This document shows, piece after piece, positions 11,586 to 24,433 of a stretch of 64,000 bases of DNA (its first letter is position 1; each line of letters starts with the position of its first letter). A program made the translations under genes and the position numbers. The notes beneath the pieces are model-generated. The model was not told where the DNA came from, did not search any database, and was given only the letters and a program-made list of their open reading frames with translations. This DNA is from Clitopilus passeckerianus (lineage: Eukaryota > Basidiomycota > Agaricomycetes > Agaricales > Entolomataceae), in assembly GCA_944990035.1 (NCBI GenBank), contig CALYLX010000136.1, forward strand, positions 744,001 through 808,000, given 5' to 3'.

Positions 11586-13170
11586 GCCATTCCAAAGGCT
11601 GTCACTGCCTACCGTACCTACGATGATCCCAAAAACCCATGCATAGCGGTTCGTTATAGGAGTAAGCTTGACGTTCAGATTTGCTTTTGAATCAATCCTA
11701 TTTGGATCTTCCTGAATAGATTTGTAGGACAACCGTGACTTCACATGATTGGCGGTGGAATTGCATTTACTTACCCCGTGGTATGGAGTGCAACATACAC
11801 ATGAATCCGTCTAAAGGCTAGTTGCTGGACCCGGCAAAGTTCTTCATCATAATGTTTGCGCTTTTCAGCAACGGAGAGGCCAAAAGATCAATAGCAAATG
11901 TTTTATTGATTCTGCTGTACAACACTCTTCGCCTCTAAGCAACACCGTATGTTCCTCCCATCTCCCGACGTCCCGCACAGCCGTTGAGTGCGTCTGGACA
12001 TAGCCATCGACGTACAATGGGCCATATTTCCTTGATATTTCCCCGCAGTCTTATATGAAGACAACATGCATGCCAGCAATTTGATGATTCTGATGTGCCA
12101 CAGTTGACATAGGCTGATCCCCCCAGACGAGCCCAATACGACCTACCTACCAAACGGCTGGGAATAACCAGAGTTCACTTGGTTATTGGGTTAGCTATGG
12201 GTGGCCAATAGGTACGCATCGTATAGGCGCTCGTCAGGCACAAGGACCGATGCAGATTTATTCAGGCGTAGGATTGGGCGGCGACGCACCCTGACTTCCT
12301 TGAAAAAGTAAGTCTATTCCTCTTTTGACAGAGACATTGAAAGCTGACCATCATTTCAAGTTTCGTCGTCATTTGTGAATCCGCTCGCACCAGTGCCCAT
12401 AATAAATGGTTTGTGACTTGGTGACTTCTTTCAATCAGCTCCTCATTCAAGGTTAGCTTCTTTGAAGGGGACCAAAGCAGCCTTATTAGCGTCAAAAGAC
12501 TTTCACGGTGGACGCTACACAAGCCAACCTGGTCATGGTCTCCGTGCCTCTGGTCGAGCTTATAGCGCCTCCGCATATAGCCAAGCGGTAAGGTTACCTC
12601 TGATAACCTTAGAGGATAAAGACAGACTCATATAGTCCAGCACTTCCGCCAAGAGTTGTTTAAGAATTCTGGATTTGTGAGTCTCCATAGCTTGTGACAG
12701 ATTTACATTTGCTAAGCGTGCTGTGTAGTCCTAATCTGGAGGCATTCATTCAAAGGGCCCGGGAACAATACTTCCTTGGGTGGGACGCCAACGACATTCT
12801 TGTGCTCATGGATACGTGGAAAAACGGCGATGTTTCGATGGTGATGGATAACGGCGACCTCGAAAGGTGTTTCGCGAATATCAAGCCCCGAAGGTTAATC
12901 CTGCCCTGCAATACTGACCTTTACTTCCCGGTCAGTAAAATATATTCTGTCAACAGCCCATCCTGTTAAGTCTTTCTTTATTTGGCCAGAAGATAACGAA
13001 CTCGAGGTCGCCAGTTTCGAAGAGAGAAGCAGATTGGTGATCATTGATTCAGTCTGGGGCCATATGGGTGAGGAACCTGGACCAGGTCTGAAAATCACCA
13101 ATATTCATACTGAGTTCTGACAGCTGGTGGCGGAGCGAATCCAGAGGATAATCTTTTCATCAAGTCCCAG
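11586..13170 (+). pseudogene. Decayed homoserine O-acetyltransferase-like alpha/beta hydrolase
   Basis: Scattered but ordered exon blocks match the MetX-like family: AYRTYDDPKNPC (about 11600), LDPAKFFIIMFALFSNGE (about 11828-11880), SSPLSNT, YEDNM, GITRVHLVIGLAMGGQ (about 12165-12208), WAATHPDFLEK, ESARTSAHNKW, KDFHGGRYTSQ with GHGLRASGRAYSA, HFRQELFKNSGF, GWDANDILVLMDTW, CNTDLYFP, then the His block VWGHM-AGGG after an intron, and PEDNLFIKSQ. The nucleophile elbow reads GLAMGG, so the catalytic Ser is Ala (GCT at 12194-12196). The codon after GGQ is TAG (12209-12211) where the family has Gln, just before an intron donor. The first third is degraded, while 3' exons still splice in frame. Intact homologues are acyltransferases or hydrolases. 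I could not place a start. Confidence 0.75.
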
Positions 13171-13280
13171 GTATAAAAGCTTTTAGTGGGATACTGCCAT
13201 AATGGACTGCTCTTAGGACCTTGGTATTGGTAGTTCAAGAAATAGCAATGTCACTTACGTAACAAAACTGAATTCTGCCC

Positions 13281-15038
<1,758 letters not shown>

Positions 15039-15110
15039 TGGGGCGGGGAATGCAAAAGTATTAGAGCCCAATAGATCTGCTATTTGTATAATTTACATGC
15101 AATATTACCA

Positions 15111-17843
15111 CTAATCGACACGAATTGCTCCATATAACCTGCGCACGGCCCAGTAGGAGGCTATGAATCCTATCGTACCTGCAAACAAGGTTAGCCCTGG
15201 CTGGGTTCAGGAGAACATCAAACGGGTACTTGCCAGTAGTAACGAAGGCACAGAGAGTGAGGAGAGTCAGGTATCCCAGGTAGATGACAACTCCAGAGAA
15301 GGAATCCAGGGAGAGTCTAGTCCACCAATACAAGAGACCATACAAGAACAGCCAGAAAGCACTTCCTCCACCGATCAAGAATGATCGCCAATGCCATCTG
15401 TGTAGCGTGTCAGCCTCTGCAGGGGTCTGAGGGAAAGAACTTACCTGTATTCTTCTGCGCAGAGCAAGAAATATGTAAAGAGGATGCTCACTGTGGCTGT
15501 TGTCAGGCAGACTACGCCTGCGGTAAGCGCTAGGAAACCAAAGGCATAGTATGCACGAGAAGCGAAGAGACTGGAAAGAACGAAGTAGAGCTCGACGAAG
15601 GCAGCCCCTGATTGACGATCAGCAACAAACGAGGACATTTAACTTAGAGAACGCATACCGAATGGAAGGATGCCTCCTATCAATGCAGCGGGCTACATGG
15701 GCTTTATTTTCAGTAAAATCGTGGCAAAAGGAACGAAGTTCGCTGACCAAAGGCCTGAGATATTTGGGAACAGGTGGTATTTGTCGAGGAATCTGGTTCA
15801 CTCGAACAGGATGGGAAACATTCTGAGGCAAGTTGTGTTAGCCAATGAATCACTCTTAGAACGACTTGCACATACACCATGCTTAGAGCCGAAGTAGGAT
15901 CCAATAGCAGAGAGCGGGGCGGAGATACCGAACCACAGAAGAATGATCAGGAGCATGGTACCTACGACCGAGATTCAGCAACTGCTAGGGGGCTCAGTAC
16001 CGTTTGGCCTACCGAATGGAACAGCGCCCGAAGACCCTGCAACCAATAGACAAAAGTTGAGGATGAAGAATATGGCAAAAACGAGACTAAACGGCAGGTA
16101 AGTTCCTTGCAGACAGCCTATACGAGGTAACCCTTACGTGGGTAGTGCAGTAGCTGTCACGAATGCATTCTTTCTCCTGTTCTGACCTCCTAACGAGGCA
16201 TAAGCTCGGCTTGAGAAATATCCACCAATGCTATTGGGTGAAGGAATATTAGTACAAATAAAAAGAGGTAAACTGTCAATGCTCGCCTGCCAAAGAAAGA
16301 CCAGCAAACTATCATAACGGTCGCTAGCGAACCACGGTTTGATGGTGATAGGAAACCCAATACTGCAAACACTGAGATGATGATAAACAGTCAGTAATTA
16401 GAATTCAGTGGAAAGTTATCCTCACCAAGCGTTACACCAACCATTACACTAAGTTGACTGCCGTTTCCAACCAGAACTGAGAGAACCATGGGGTTCTGAG
16501 GAGCACGGAAGACTTCTCCATGAACCAGCTTCCATCCCCAGTCTTCTTGGACATCCTCGCTCAAGTCGATGGCGTTGTACCTCGATATCTGTGGATGCAA
16601 AAGTGAGCTTTCGGTGAATAAGCTGTCATAACCCATCTTACATCGCGCTTCACGCTACGGAAGAGGATCATGGAGACCATGGTGGAAAGGAATATCGAAA
16701 TGACGAGTGAGTTGATCAAACTGAACCAATGGATCCTTGGATCAAAAAGGTGGAGGTAATTATCCCAACGCGTTGTCTGTATGAATGATTAGTCGCATAC
16801 TGGTGGCTTGGCGTTGGAGGCTAACCCATTTCATGCTGGATTCCTGACAAGATATTAGTCCGGCGTGAATATCCGGTATCGACCTGGAAACATACCTCCC
16901 ATAGCACTCGGTAGGTGTATCGAACTGTCTGGTTTTTATTCTCATCCAAGAGAAGCGGTGTTTGTATGACTCTCGTATCACAGGTGGTGTCTTCGGATTG
17001 CAACCCGCCAAGACTAGTTTGAACGATAAGAATGAGAAAGCCTGGCCAGTAAAACAGTGACTGACCTGTATGGCCAAACGAGGACACCAACGATACGGTA
17101 AGTCGTAGGCGTTGGTTTGTGGTACCTGAATACGATATCATAGTGATTGTTGAGCTTCGGGACCCCCGAAGTGTTCGTAGTGAAGTCCAAAGCACCCAGG
17201 TTGAAGCCTTGGTCGAAGAACTCCTCCTGCGTCCTTCGATCCACTTTGAGCTCTGCAGCAGGCAGGCCGTCCACCAGGTAGTTGATTTCGTAGTCTTCCT
17301 GGATACGGTCGTTGATGAATTTAGCATCCTCGCCAGTCAATTCGCTCCTGCACAAGAACTCGCAGGTGCCGTTGCCTTCTAGTATTTTGAGCTGTAAACG
17401 GCTGTCAATATATGACGGTTCCGAGTTGTATATCGAGCATACGTTATAAGGAGAGTTGAACAGCCTGTCTCCAAAGAGAATAGCTCCAAGTCCTTCCGGT
17501 TGCTTCACTGGGCCACCTGGCGGGTGGCAAAACTTGAAGTTTGGGTGGTAGTAGTCATCTGGTAGAAGAAGGTTCATAAATGCCGAGAGTAATGCGTGCA
17601 GCACAGATTCGTACAGTTTATCATAGATTTCTTTAAAACTTGTCAACTTGACGAGTTTCCCAATGAATAAAGCTAGCTCACCAGCTTGGCCGCCTCGTTC
17701 GTTAACGTCGGCGTTAATGCATTGACTAGTATGGTGACATTTTCGCCCTCCTTGTAGTCGTGAGGTGCTGCTCCAGGAAGATAGAAGCCGTGTACAGATA
17801 GCGACGAAAGAACGACGCCTATAGCTACGCACAGTAGCCGCAT
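15111..17843 (-). CDS. Transmembrane 9 superfamily protein (EMP70/TM9SF)
   Basis: Many-exon gene. A signal peptide (residues 1-19) is followed by GFYLPGAAPHDYKEGE, the family's luminal N-terminus, then YYHPNFKFCHPPGGP and a roughly 250-residue luminal domain. Nine hydrophobic segments follow from about 17080 down to 15111, including the blocks LFTESSLLHP and GGSAFWLFLYGLLYW, ending in the conserved YGAIRVD-type tail. These proteins sit in Golgi/endosome membranes and affect sorting of glycine-rich membrane-span cargo and copper/metal homeostasis. The last intron needs a GC donor (gcaagt, near 15232) to give the conserved TGTIGF join; a GT donor does not keep the frame. ATG 17843 precedes the signal peptide directly. 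Confidence 0.9.
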
Positions 17844-18025
17844 GGTGAGAGTAGCAAGCAAAGATCTAATTGAGCAGACGCGTGAATTGGATTGGCACGT
17901 AGCCCGTTGATGGGCACGCTTCCGAGTTTGGCAGTCCTCCGTTTAGCTGCACACTACATCGTTGACCTCAGTGTCAAAGCTCGTTCGTAGTCGTGGCGTC
18001 AGTGAATCGTTTGAGCCGATTAGCA

Positions 18026-19774
18026 ATGGAATTCGAAGTCATTGCACGATGCAAAACAACAAAGGCGAGAGTATCTCGCATGAAGTTGGCACGTATGTTA
18101 TTTTCCTGGCGGCCCTCAGTTCACTGTTAAATATTCAAACAGATGGAACAACGATGCTGCCCACATTCATGCCCGTAGCAACTCAGGCGGCTATCAAAGG
18201 GCTTACTCCTGAGCAGGTGGAAGGTCTGGGAGTCACTCTCATCCTCAACAATACCTACCACCTTAACCTTCGGCCCGGCCTGGAGGTGCTGCGAAAAGCA
18301 GGAGGTGCACATAGATTCCAAAATTGGAATGGGAACCTTTTGACCGTAATTCAACCTGGAAGATTCAACTCTGGAAACTATGCTCACGAAGAATCTCAGG
18401 ACAGTGGAGGCTTTCAGCTTGTATCCTTAAGCAAATTCACCAAGATCACAGAGGAGGGTGCCCTGTTTGCCAGCCCATTCACTGGAGAACCTACAATGCT
18501 CACAGTGAGTTCTACCCCTGACCCTTCTACTCTGGAACTAACTTGTATGCAGCCCGAGGAAAGTATCTCGATCCAGCACACAATTGGTGCCGATATAATA
18601 ATGCAGCTCGATGATGTAGGCATGTTAAACCACATCGTCGCTCCTACCTTTTTCTTATACTTCTCAAGTCTCTAGCTTGACTACAGGACCACGCGTACGC
18701 GAAGCTATGGAACGATCTGTGAGGTGGTTAGATCGGTGTATAGACCACCACGAAGCCTCGGGGAAAGCGGACAAACAGAACCTTTTCGCCATCGTTCAAG
18801 GAGGGCTAGACCCTCAACTCAGGGATGAGTGCTTGACGGAGATGATCAAGAGGAAAGACAGAATACCAGGGTATGCCATTGGTGGCTTGAGTGGTGGCGA
18901 AGAAAAAGGTGAGTTTTTCTGTTATGATCCCAGCCTTCCGCCTGACCATGACTTTAGATGTCTTCTGGCGGATGTAAGAGCCTCGGCCTTGGATTTTGGT
19001 CACCACTTACACATATCTCAGAATAAAGCAATGCGCCGACCGGCTACCCAAAGATCGTAAGGCTCCACTTCACCATCTCTCATCCTAGCCCAGCTGACGT
19101 TTCTAAAGGCCCGAGATACTCGATGGGCATTGGTTTCGCTGAAGATCTTCTTGTCTGCGTTGCCCTTGGAGTGGATATGGTATGTAAAATATTGGATATA
19201 GCCTCAAATCCAAGCTAATTCCCGTCGGTAGGCAGATTGTGTATTCCCAACACGAACTGCTAGGTTTGGTGTTGCTTTGACCAACAATGGGCCTTTGAAT
19301 CTCAGTACGTCTCCTTCGGATGCATAATGCATAATGTTTCTTACTGTCTATACAGGGCTAAGCAAACACGCGAAAGACCTTGGTCCCATAGATCCTGATT
19401 GTCCTTGTCCGACTTGTACACAAAAGGTGTCTCGGGCCATCCTGCACCACACCGTTACGCAGGAGACCGCGGCCGCTCATGGTAGGCACAGCAGTTCATA
19501 CAGTATATACGCCCTCAAACAACGACTTTTCCTAGCTATCACACTTCACAATATTGTCTTCCAAGCCCAAGTTATGGGCAAGGCAAGAACGGCAATCATT
19601 GAAGGAACTTTCCCAGATTACCTCAAGAAGTTCTTCGCGAGGTATTTTGGGGAAGATGGGTATCCTGAGTGGTGTGTTAACGCCCTGCGCACCGTTGGGG
19701 TGGACTTGATGGAGAACGAGGGTGCAAAGGTAATACAAGGAGACGGTGCAAAGTGGGAGTACGCGGATTCATAA
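18026..19774 (+). CDS. QTRT1: Queuine tRNA-ribosyltransferase catalytic subunit
   Basis: About nine exons. Begins [18 protein letters not shown], then [19 protein letters not shown] and [12 protein letters not shown]. An intron places LLT next to [10 protein letters not shown], whose Asp is a catalytic residue. It continues with [65 protein letters not shown] and FPTRTARFG. The zinc site CPCPTC is followed by a downstream His. The enzyme swaps guanine for queuine at position 34 of Asp, Asn, His and Tyr tRNAs, using queuine salvaged from bacteria or food, as a heterodimer with QTRT2. The C-terminus runs to 19774 (EYADS). It starts 182 bases from the divergent TM9SF gene. Confidence 0.93.
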
Positions 19775-19828
19775 CGGTTAATTATGAAGCAATGCAACAG
19801 AGCGTGTACATCGTCGATAACTTGCGAA

Positions 19829-22800
19829 CTATCGTCGTCCTTTGCCCTTTCGGGGTGCACGAGCGTTCTTCGCCCGTCTATTCTCCATGAGCTTCCTATC
19901 CTTGCGTATTTGGTCCGTCGTCTTGAGCTCTGTCTTGACCCTCCCCATACTCTTGGCCCCATAGCGACTGCCGGGCCTGACTCCTGGTTTGCCTCCTTTC
20001 TTTGTTTCCCCTCCTTCTGATTCCCCAGTGTCCTTCTTATTCATCTGGCGCACCTTCCTCTCGTAACCCTTGTGGAATTTATCCAGTGGCTTGGGCGCGG
20101 TGGTGGTATTATGCCTAAACCTCTTGTTGTCGGATCTCCACTGAGAGCTCTGGTTCTCGGTCTCGCCCACTCTCGGCAAATGGGTCTTGGTTTTAGACTT
20201 CCATTCGTCGAATCTTCCGCTTCGATAAGTCGCTGGCAGTTTCGCTCCGCTTTCGGTTTTGACCATTTTGACATTATCTGCCCCCTCCCCGTCGCCCTTG
20301 ATGAACTTTTTCTTCTTTTTGTCCCAGCGAAGGCCACGTTTTTGACGTGCAGCAAGGCCTTCGTCGCCTGTAAGGTCGAATGTGGCTTGCTGAGCTTGTT
20401 GGGCAAAGGTTGCACCATCCGTTAACGAGTATCTGCAACGAAATATAAGTTAAGCATCCCCGGTTCAGTAGCCAGGCCGTATTGCGTACCCTTTTTCAGT
20501 CGAAGCACCTTTCTCGTAGTGGGACATGTAAAATTCGGGGTCCCGTGCGCTATTTCCACCGAAAGCGGCCTAGAGAACCATCAACAATCCGTGGGAGGAC
20601 TGTATGCATCTGCCCTTCACTTACCGAAATCTCGTCGACGTCGGCCATGGGAAGCTTGGAGGTACTAGCAACAGCAACTTCGTCATCCCCATGCTCTTCA
20701 ACCAATGGCTGTTGGGCCCTCGGCCGCGCTTTCAGCATGGCCTTCCTACGTTGGTTCATTAAGGCCGCATTGGCTGAATTCCCCTTCGTCCCGAGTTCAA
20801 AAACTGTTTCGCTGGGGATGAACGATTTGACGGAGCGCATGAGAGCTTGTCTCGCTTCTTCCTCCGCTCGATCTTGAGTTTTTCCTTGCCTCGCATGAAA
20901 ACGGGATGAGTTCCAGAGCCCGAACCAGCGAGAAGCCATTTGGGGTCCTTCATGATATCCTTGGCCCGCTTGTAACTGGGAGCACTAGCTTTCCCTTGCT
21001 TCGCTCGTACATGGAGTGACCCTTCTTCATGACGCCTCGTAAAGAGACCAGGGAGTGGTTTCTGTCCTCCAAAGACCTAATGTACTCCACGTCTTCGTCT
21101 AAAGTTGTGCGTTCGAATGTTCCTAATACAAGGGAATCGATATATGCTTGGTCGCTGGGTGCCTCTTGCTTGAGCGGTCGGCCCAAGAACAGCTGTAGGT
21201 CCAGAAGGTAGGGCAATTCTGCGTTGGTGATGAATGACCACGCCCATCCTTGCCTTCCAGCACGAGCTGTTCGGCCCACTCGATGGACGAAGACCCTTGA
21301 ACCGTGAGGGAAGTCATAGTTGACGACATGTTCGAGGATAGGTATGTCGATGCCTCGAGCCGCAACATCTGTCACGACTAAGATGTTGGTAATGCCCTTG
21401 CGGAACTGGTCCATTTGGTGCGTTCGAGCCATCTGGTCGAGTGTGCCATATATGTGTGAAACTGCGTAGCCGGCCGTCGTAAGCAGATTCGATATGAACT
21501 CGACATGGTGTTTGGTGGCAACGAAGATTAGGGTCTGGTTCGGTGCGCTGTAAAGGCTTGGACGCTTTTCCTTGCCCTTTCCCTTTTTCTTCTCTTTTTC
21601 GCCAGTAGGTTCAGCGGTGGACTGGCTGCTACCAAAAGGCACCTTGATCACGTCCCGAAGAAGTGTCAAGAGACAGGCTTCCTTTTCTTCCTGGTGAATT
21701 GAGAAGAAAGCCATTTTGAGGTCGGAGCTGATTTTACTCTCGACATCCAGTCGGACCAACTGGGGCTCCTGTAAGCCTGCTTTGGCAAACTCGACCAAAG
21801 ACTTGGGGAGAGTTGCAGAGAATAGAAGTGTTTGGCGAGAGGAGGGTAGTCGATGGATGATTTCTGTGAGGGCTGTCTCGAAACCCATTTCAAACAACCG
21901 GTCGGCTTCATCGAACACAATGTATTGGACCGAGCTGAGATCTAGGTTCATCTCAACAATGAGATGGAGCAAACGGCCTGGCGTTGCGATTATTCTGCGA
22001 GGAATGGTCAGATTCGGAATGCCAAGCGGTCCAGGGGATCACCCACACATCGGGATTGCTTGTAATCATTTCAAACTGCTCGTCCAGGCCCTCACCTCCT
22101 ACGATGAGACCCCAACGAAGACTCTGTGTGTCAGAAATGGTGTCTGTGGCCTTGTCTCCAGCATGGTCGCCGCTCGAGTTCCACCCTTTGACGAGAGCTT
22201 TTCCAACTTTAAGCTGCTGCAAACCCAGCTCACGCGTTGGGGTAAGGATTAGGGCTCTTGCTCCAAAAGTTGTCGCATGTCTTCCTCCAAGCCTCTGGAC
22301 CATAGGTACCATATAAGCCAGAGTTTTCCCTGAACCAGTGCGAGCCATTGCAACAAGATCACGGGGTGGGTTGGACAAGAGAATCGGTATTGACAGCCGT
22401 TGAATAGGTGTTGGGAGACGGAATCCCTGCATAGTTAGAGATCTCAGCAGAGAAGGGTGAAGACCTAGTTTCGTTGGATCATCCTTGTTAGATTCATACC
22501 ATAGCTATAATAAATAGGCACGAACCCATGCTCTGAAAGCTTCCTCCTCCGACTTCACCCTTCATAAGTTTCCCCTTGCCTCCTCTGAGCTTTTTCACGG
22601 TTTCTGTCCCGCTTTTCTTGTCTCGTTTAGCTATGGATGCCTGCAGAAACTCCTGCAAGTCGCCCTCATCCTCTTCACCTTCCTCATCTACTACTGGTCC
22701 GCGCCGAGGTTTTTTATTGGAAAGAATATTTGAGAGATCGACATCCTCGTCCGAGTCATCTTGTTCCACTTCTTCGAAGCCGTCAGAGTCGCCTTCAAAG

Positions 22801-22850
22801 CTCTCGTCGCTTTCCTCTTTCCTTGAATGTTTGCGTTTTTGGGCGACCAT
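19829..22850 (-). CDS. DBP10: ATP-dependent RNA helicase DBP10 (DDX54), one apparent frameshift
   Basis: The N-terminus is acidic and Lys-rich (exon from 22850). The helicase core then reads GFRLPTPIQRLSIP (Q motif), ARTGSGKT (Walker A), PTRELG, IIATPGRLL (across an intron near 22000), VFDEADRLFEMGF (DEAD box), SATLP, IFVATKHH, VVTDVAARGIDIP and HRVGRTARAGR. The C-terminal DBP10CT-type region has SFIPSETVFELG, RWDKKKKKFIKGDGEG and a basic tail. It acts in 60S subunit assembly in the nucleolus. Between HPVFMRGKEK and DRAEEEARQAL the frame shifts by one base at the T5 run 20879-20883 (A5 on the coding strand); six A would restore the family sequence. There are introns near 20610 and 20440. It ends 54 bases from QTRT1. 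Confidence 0.92.
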
Positions 22851-22917
22851 GGCCGATACAGAAAATAAAGAGGTTTACGTAACGCCAAAACAAGAAGATT
22901 GGCGCTTGTTGGCTTGA
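22849..22917 (+). other. Candidate 22-codon upstream ORF before DUO1
   Basis: The first ATG on the plus strand between the divergent DBP10 and DUO1 starts opens a 22-codon frame ending 16 bases before the DUO1 ATG. Its ATG overlaps the DBP10 ATG on the opposite strand (shared CATG). It matters only if DUO1 transcripts start upstream of it. Confidence 0.3.
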
Positions 22918-22933
22918 ACCGCGTCTGCTTGAA

Positions 22934-23984
22934 ATGGACGACTCTAACCTATCAGATCTTCCGTCTTTCCCTGGCTATGGCTCACGGTTAATGTCAGAAT
23001 CACCGCTACCCGGGGCTCATCTCAGGATGATAGAGATACTACGGAGGCAGATCTATCATTATCTGAGCTCTCAGTGGCAGAGCCACCACGTAGATTGGAA
23101 CGCTTCAGTCTGCTTGCTCCACGCCAACAAGATTCGCATCGTCTGGAGGAAGGCGATTCCTTATTCTCTGAGGTTGCAGAGGAAGAAGAAGTTGATGGAG
23201 ATACTACAGTGAAGAGAGAACAGGAACAGAGAGTCTCTGCCCAGAGTCGCGAGGATAAGCTGCGAAGCGATATCTTCATTCTACGGAAGCTCAACTCCTC
23301 ATTCGCGTTATTCAATGAGGCACTTCAAGAGACAACCTCTGCAAACCAGGCAAGGGACATATAATCACCTAACCTGTGATTGACTCTGAAGGATCTTCAA
23401 CATAGCGAATTGCAAGTCAACTGGAGCACACAGACGCGTTATTGAACAAGTACATCGAGATTCTTTCGAAATCCGACAAGTACAGTCATCTCATCTTTGA
23501 CGAACAATGGGAAGGAGCGGAAGCGGTTGGTACTCATTGCTTTTCTCGATGTTTTCAGCATCTCATAAATGTGATGACAGGATGAACTCATACTAGAACG
23601 TGAAAGGCAGGCAGAGATCGAAAGAAAGAGGAAGGAAGCTGAAGAGCGTGAGCGGGCTAGGCTCGCTGCAAGGCTGGAGGAGGAACGTCGAAGAAAGGAG
23701 GAAGAGGAAGAGAGACTGAGGCAAGAAGAACTTCAAAAGGCGCCAGTGGCCAAGTCAGGACGAGGAGGAACAGTACGCGGTGGCACAACAAGAGGAAGGG
23801 CAAGCTCGCGCATAGGTGGGTCCATACTCAAAACTTGAAGGTTCACGCGCCTCACTAAAACCTAGGTTCTGTTGGAGGTCTTGGTCGTGGCCGTGTTGCA
23901 ACAAGTACAAGAGGTACAAGTAACACGGTGAGAGGGTCTACTGCCCGACCAGCCTCCTCGACGTCCTCAAGGCTTAATAAATGA
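22934..23984 (+). CDS. DUO1: DASH/Dam1 complex subunit Duo1-like, one apparent frameshift
   Basis: Four exons. N-terminus MDDSNLSDLPSFPG, then an acidic/Ser-rich stretch (EADLSLSELS). The Duo1 core reads KLRSDIFILRKLNSSFALF and, over an intron, LLNKYIEILSKSDKYSHLIF and DEQWEGAEA, the family's heptad pattern with its conserved Trp. The long tail is a charged coiled coil (ERERQAEIERKRKE) followed by a Gly/Arg/Ser-rich basic end. DASH rings couple kinetochores to microtubules, and the tail probably contacts microtubules. The N-terminal block and the core are in different frames, with the change at the G4 run 23012-23015; a 32-base intron there would be too short. DUO1 and DBP10 diverge over 83 bases. 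Confidence 0.75.
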
Positions 23985-24433
23985 GCCCCACGAATGCTCT
24001 CCCTGTGGAAGGAAATGCGGCTGAAGGACTGCACCATCGAATGGCTATCAGCAGGGTCCACTGGCATCCTAGGCATCCTCCAAACCTGTCAATGAGAGGT
24101 GTCAGGGTTCTGGGATCCGTGGGCCAAGCACAAAACAACAACATTGAATTTAGCAGAGTAACACAGTAAGTACAAGATATATGGGACAGTAAAGTAAAAA
24201 TAAGAACTGTAGTACAATATTCACTATAACAACTAATAGCAAACAAAGTAAATAAACCACGAAGACACTCTGAAGACAATTCTTCCTTTCGACCACCACC
24301 AAGTATCTGGCTCGAAGCACTGTTGGCACCCATCTATTGTCTTGGTATATGGCGGAACAAGAGACACGTAGCCTGGTAGAGGACACTTTCGTCTTTCGTC
24401 GACAATAGATGAGGGTCAGCAGTACACCCTGGC
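23985..24433. other. Shared 3' region of DUO1 and the first viroplasmin-domain paralogue
   Basis: Convergent 3' ends. It contains the inverted repeat described separately (24319-24423) and A/T-rich sequence. The minus-strand frame 24150-24437 is a chance frame across this UTR. Confidence 0.5.
24319..24423. repeat. Inverted repeat (hairpin), copy 1
   Basis: The left arm (24319-24341) and right arm (24401-24423) are inverted complements at 19 of 23 positions, with a 59-base loop. The right arm begins 10 bases beyond the likely stop codon of the minus-strand paralogue at 24434, so the hairpin lies in its 3' UTR. The same arm core, catctattgtc, occurs in copy 2 at the same place relative to the second paralogue. 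Confidence 0.8.

Noticed and set aside
12262..12576. 104-codon minus-strand frame
   Set aside because: Antisense to pseudogene exons with clear homoserine-acetyltransferase blocks; no motif of its own.
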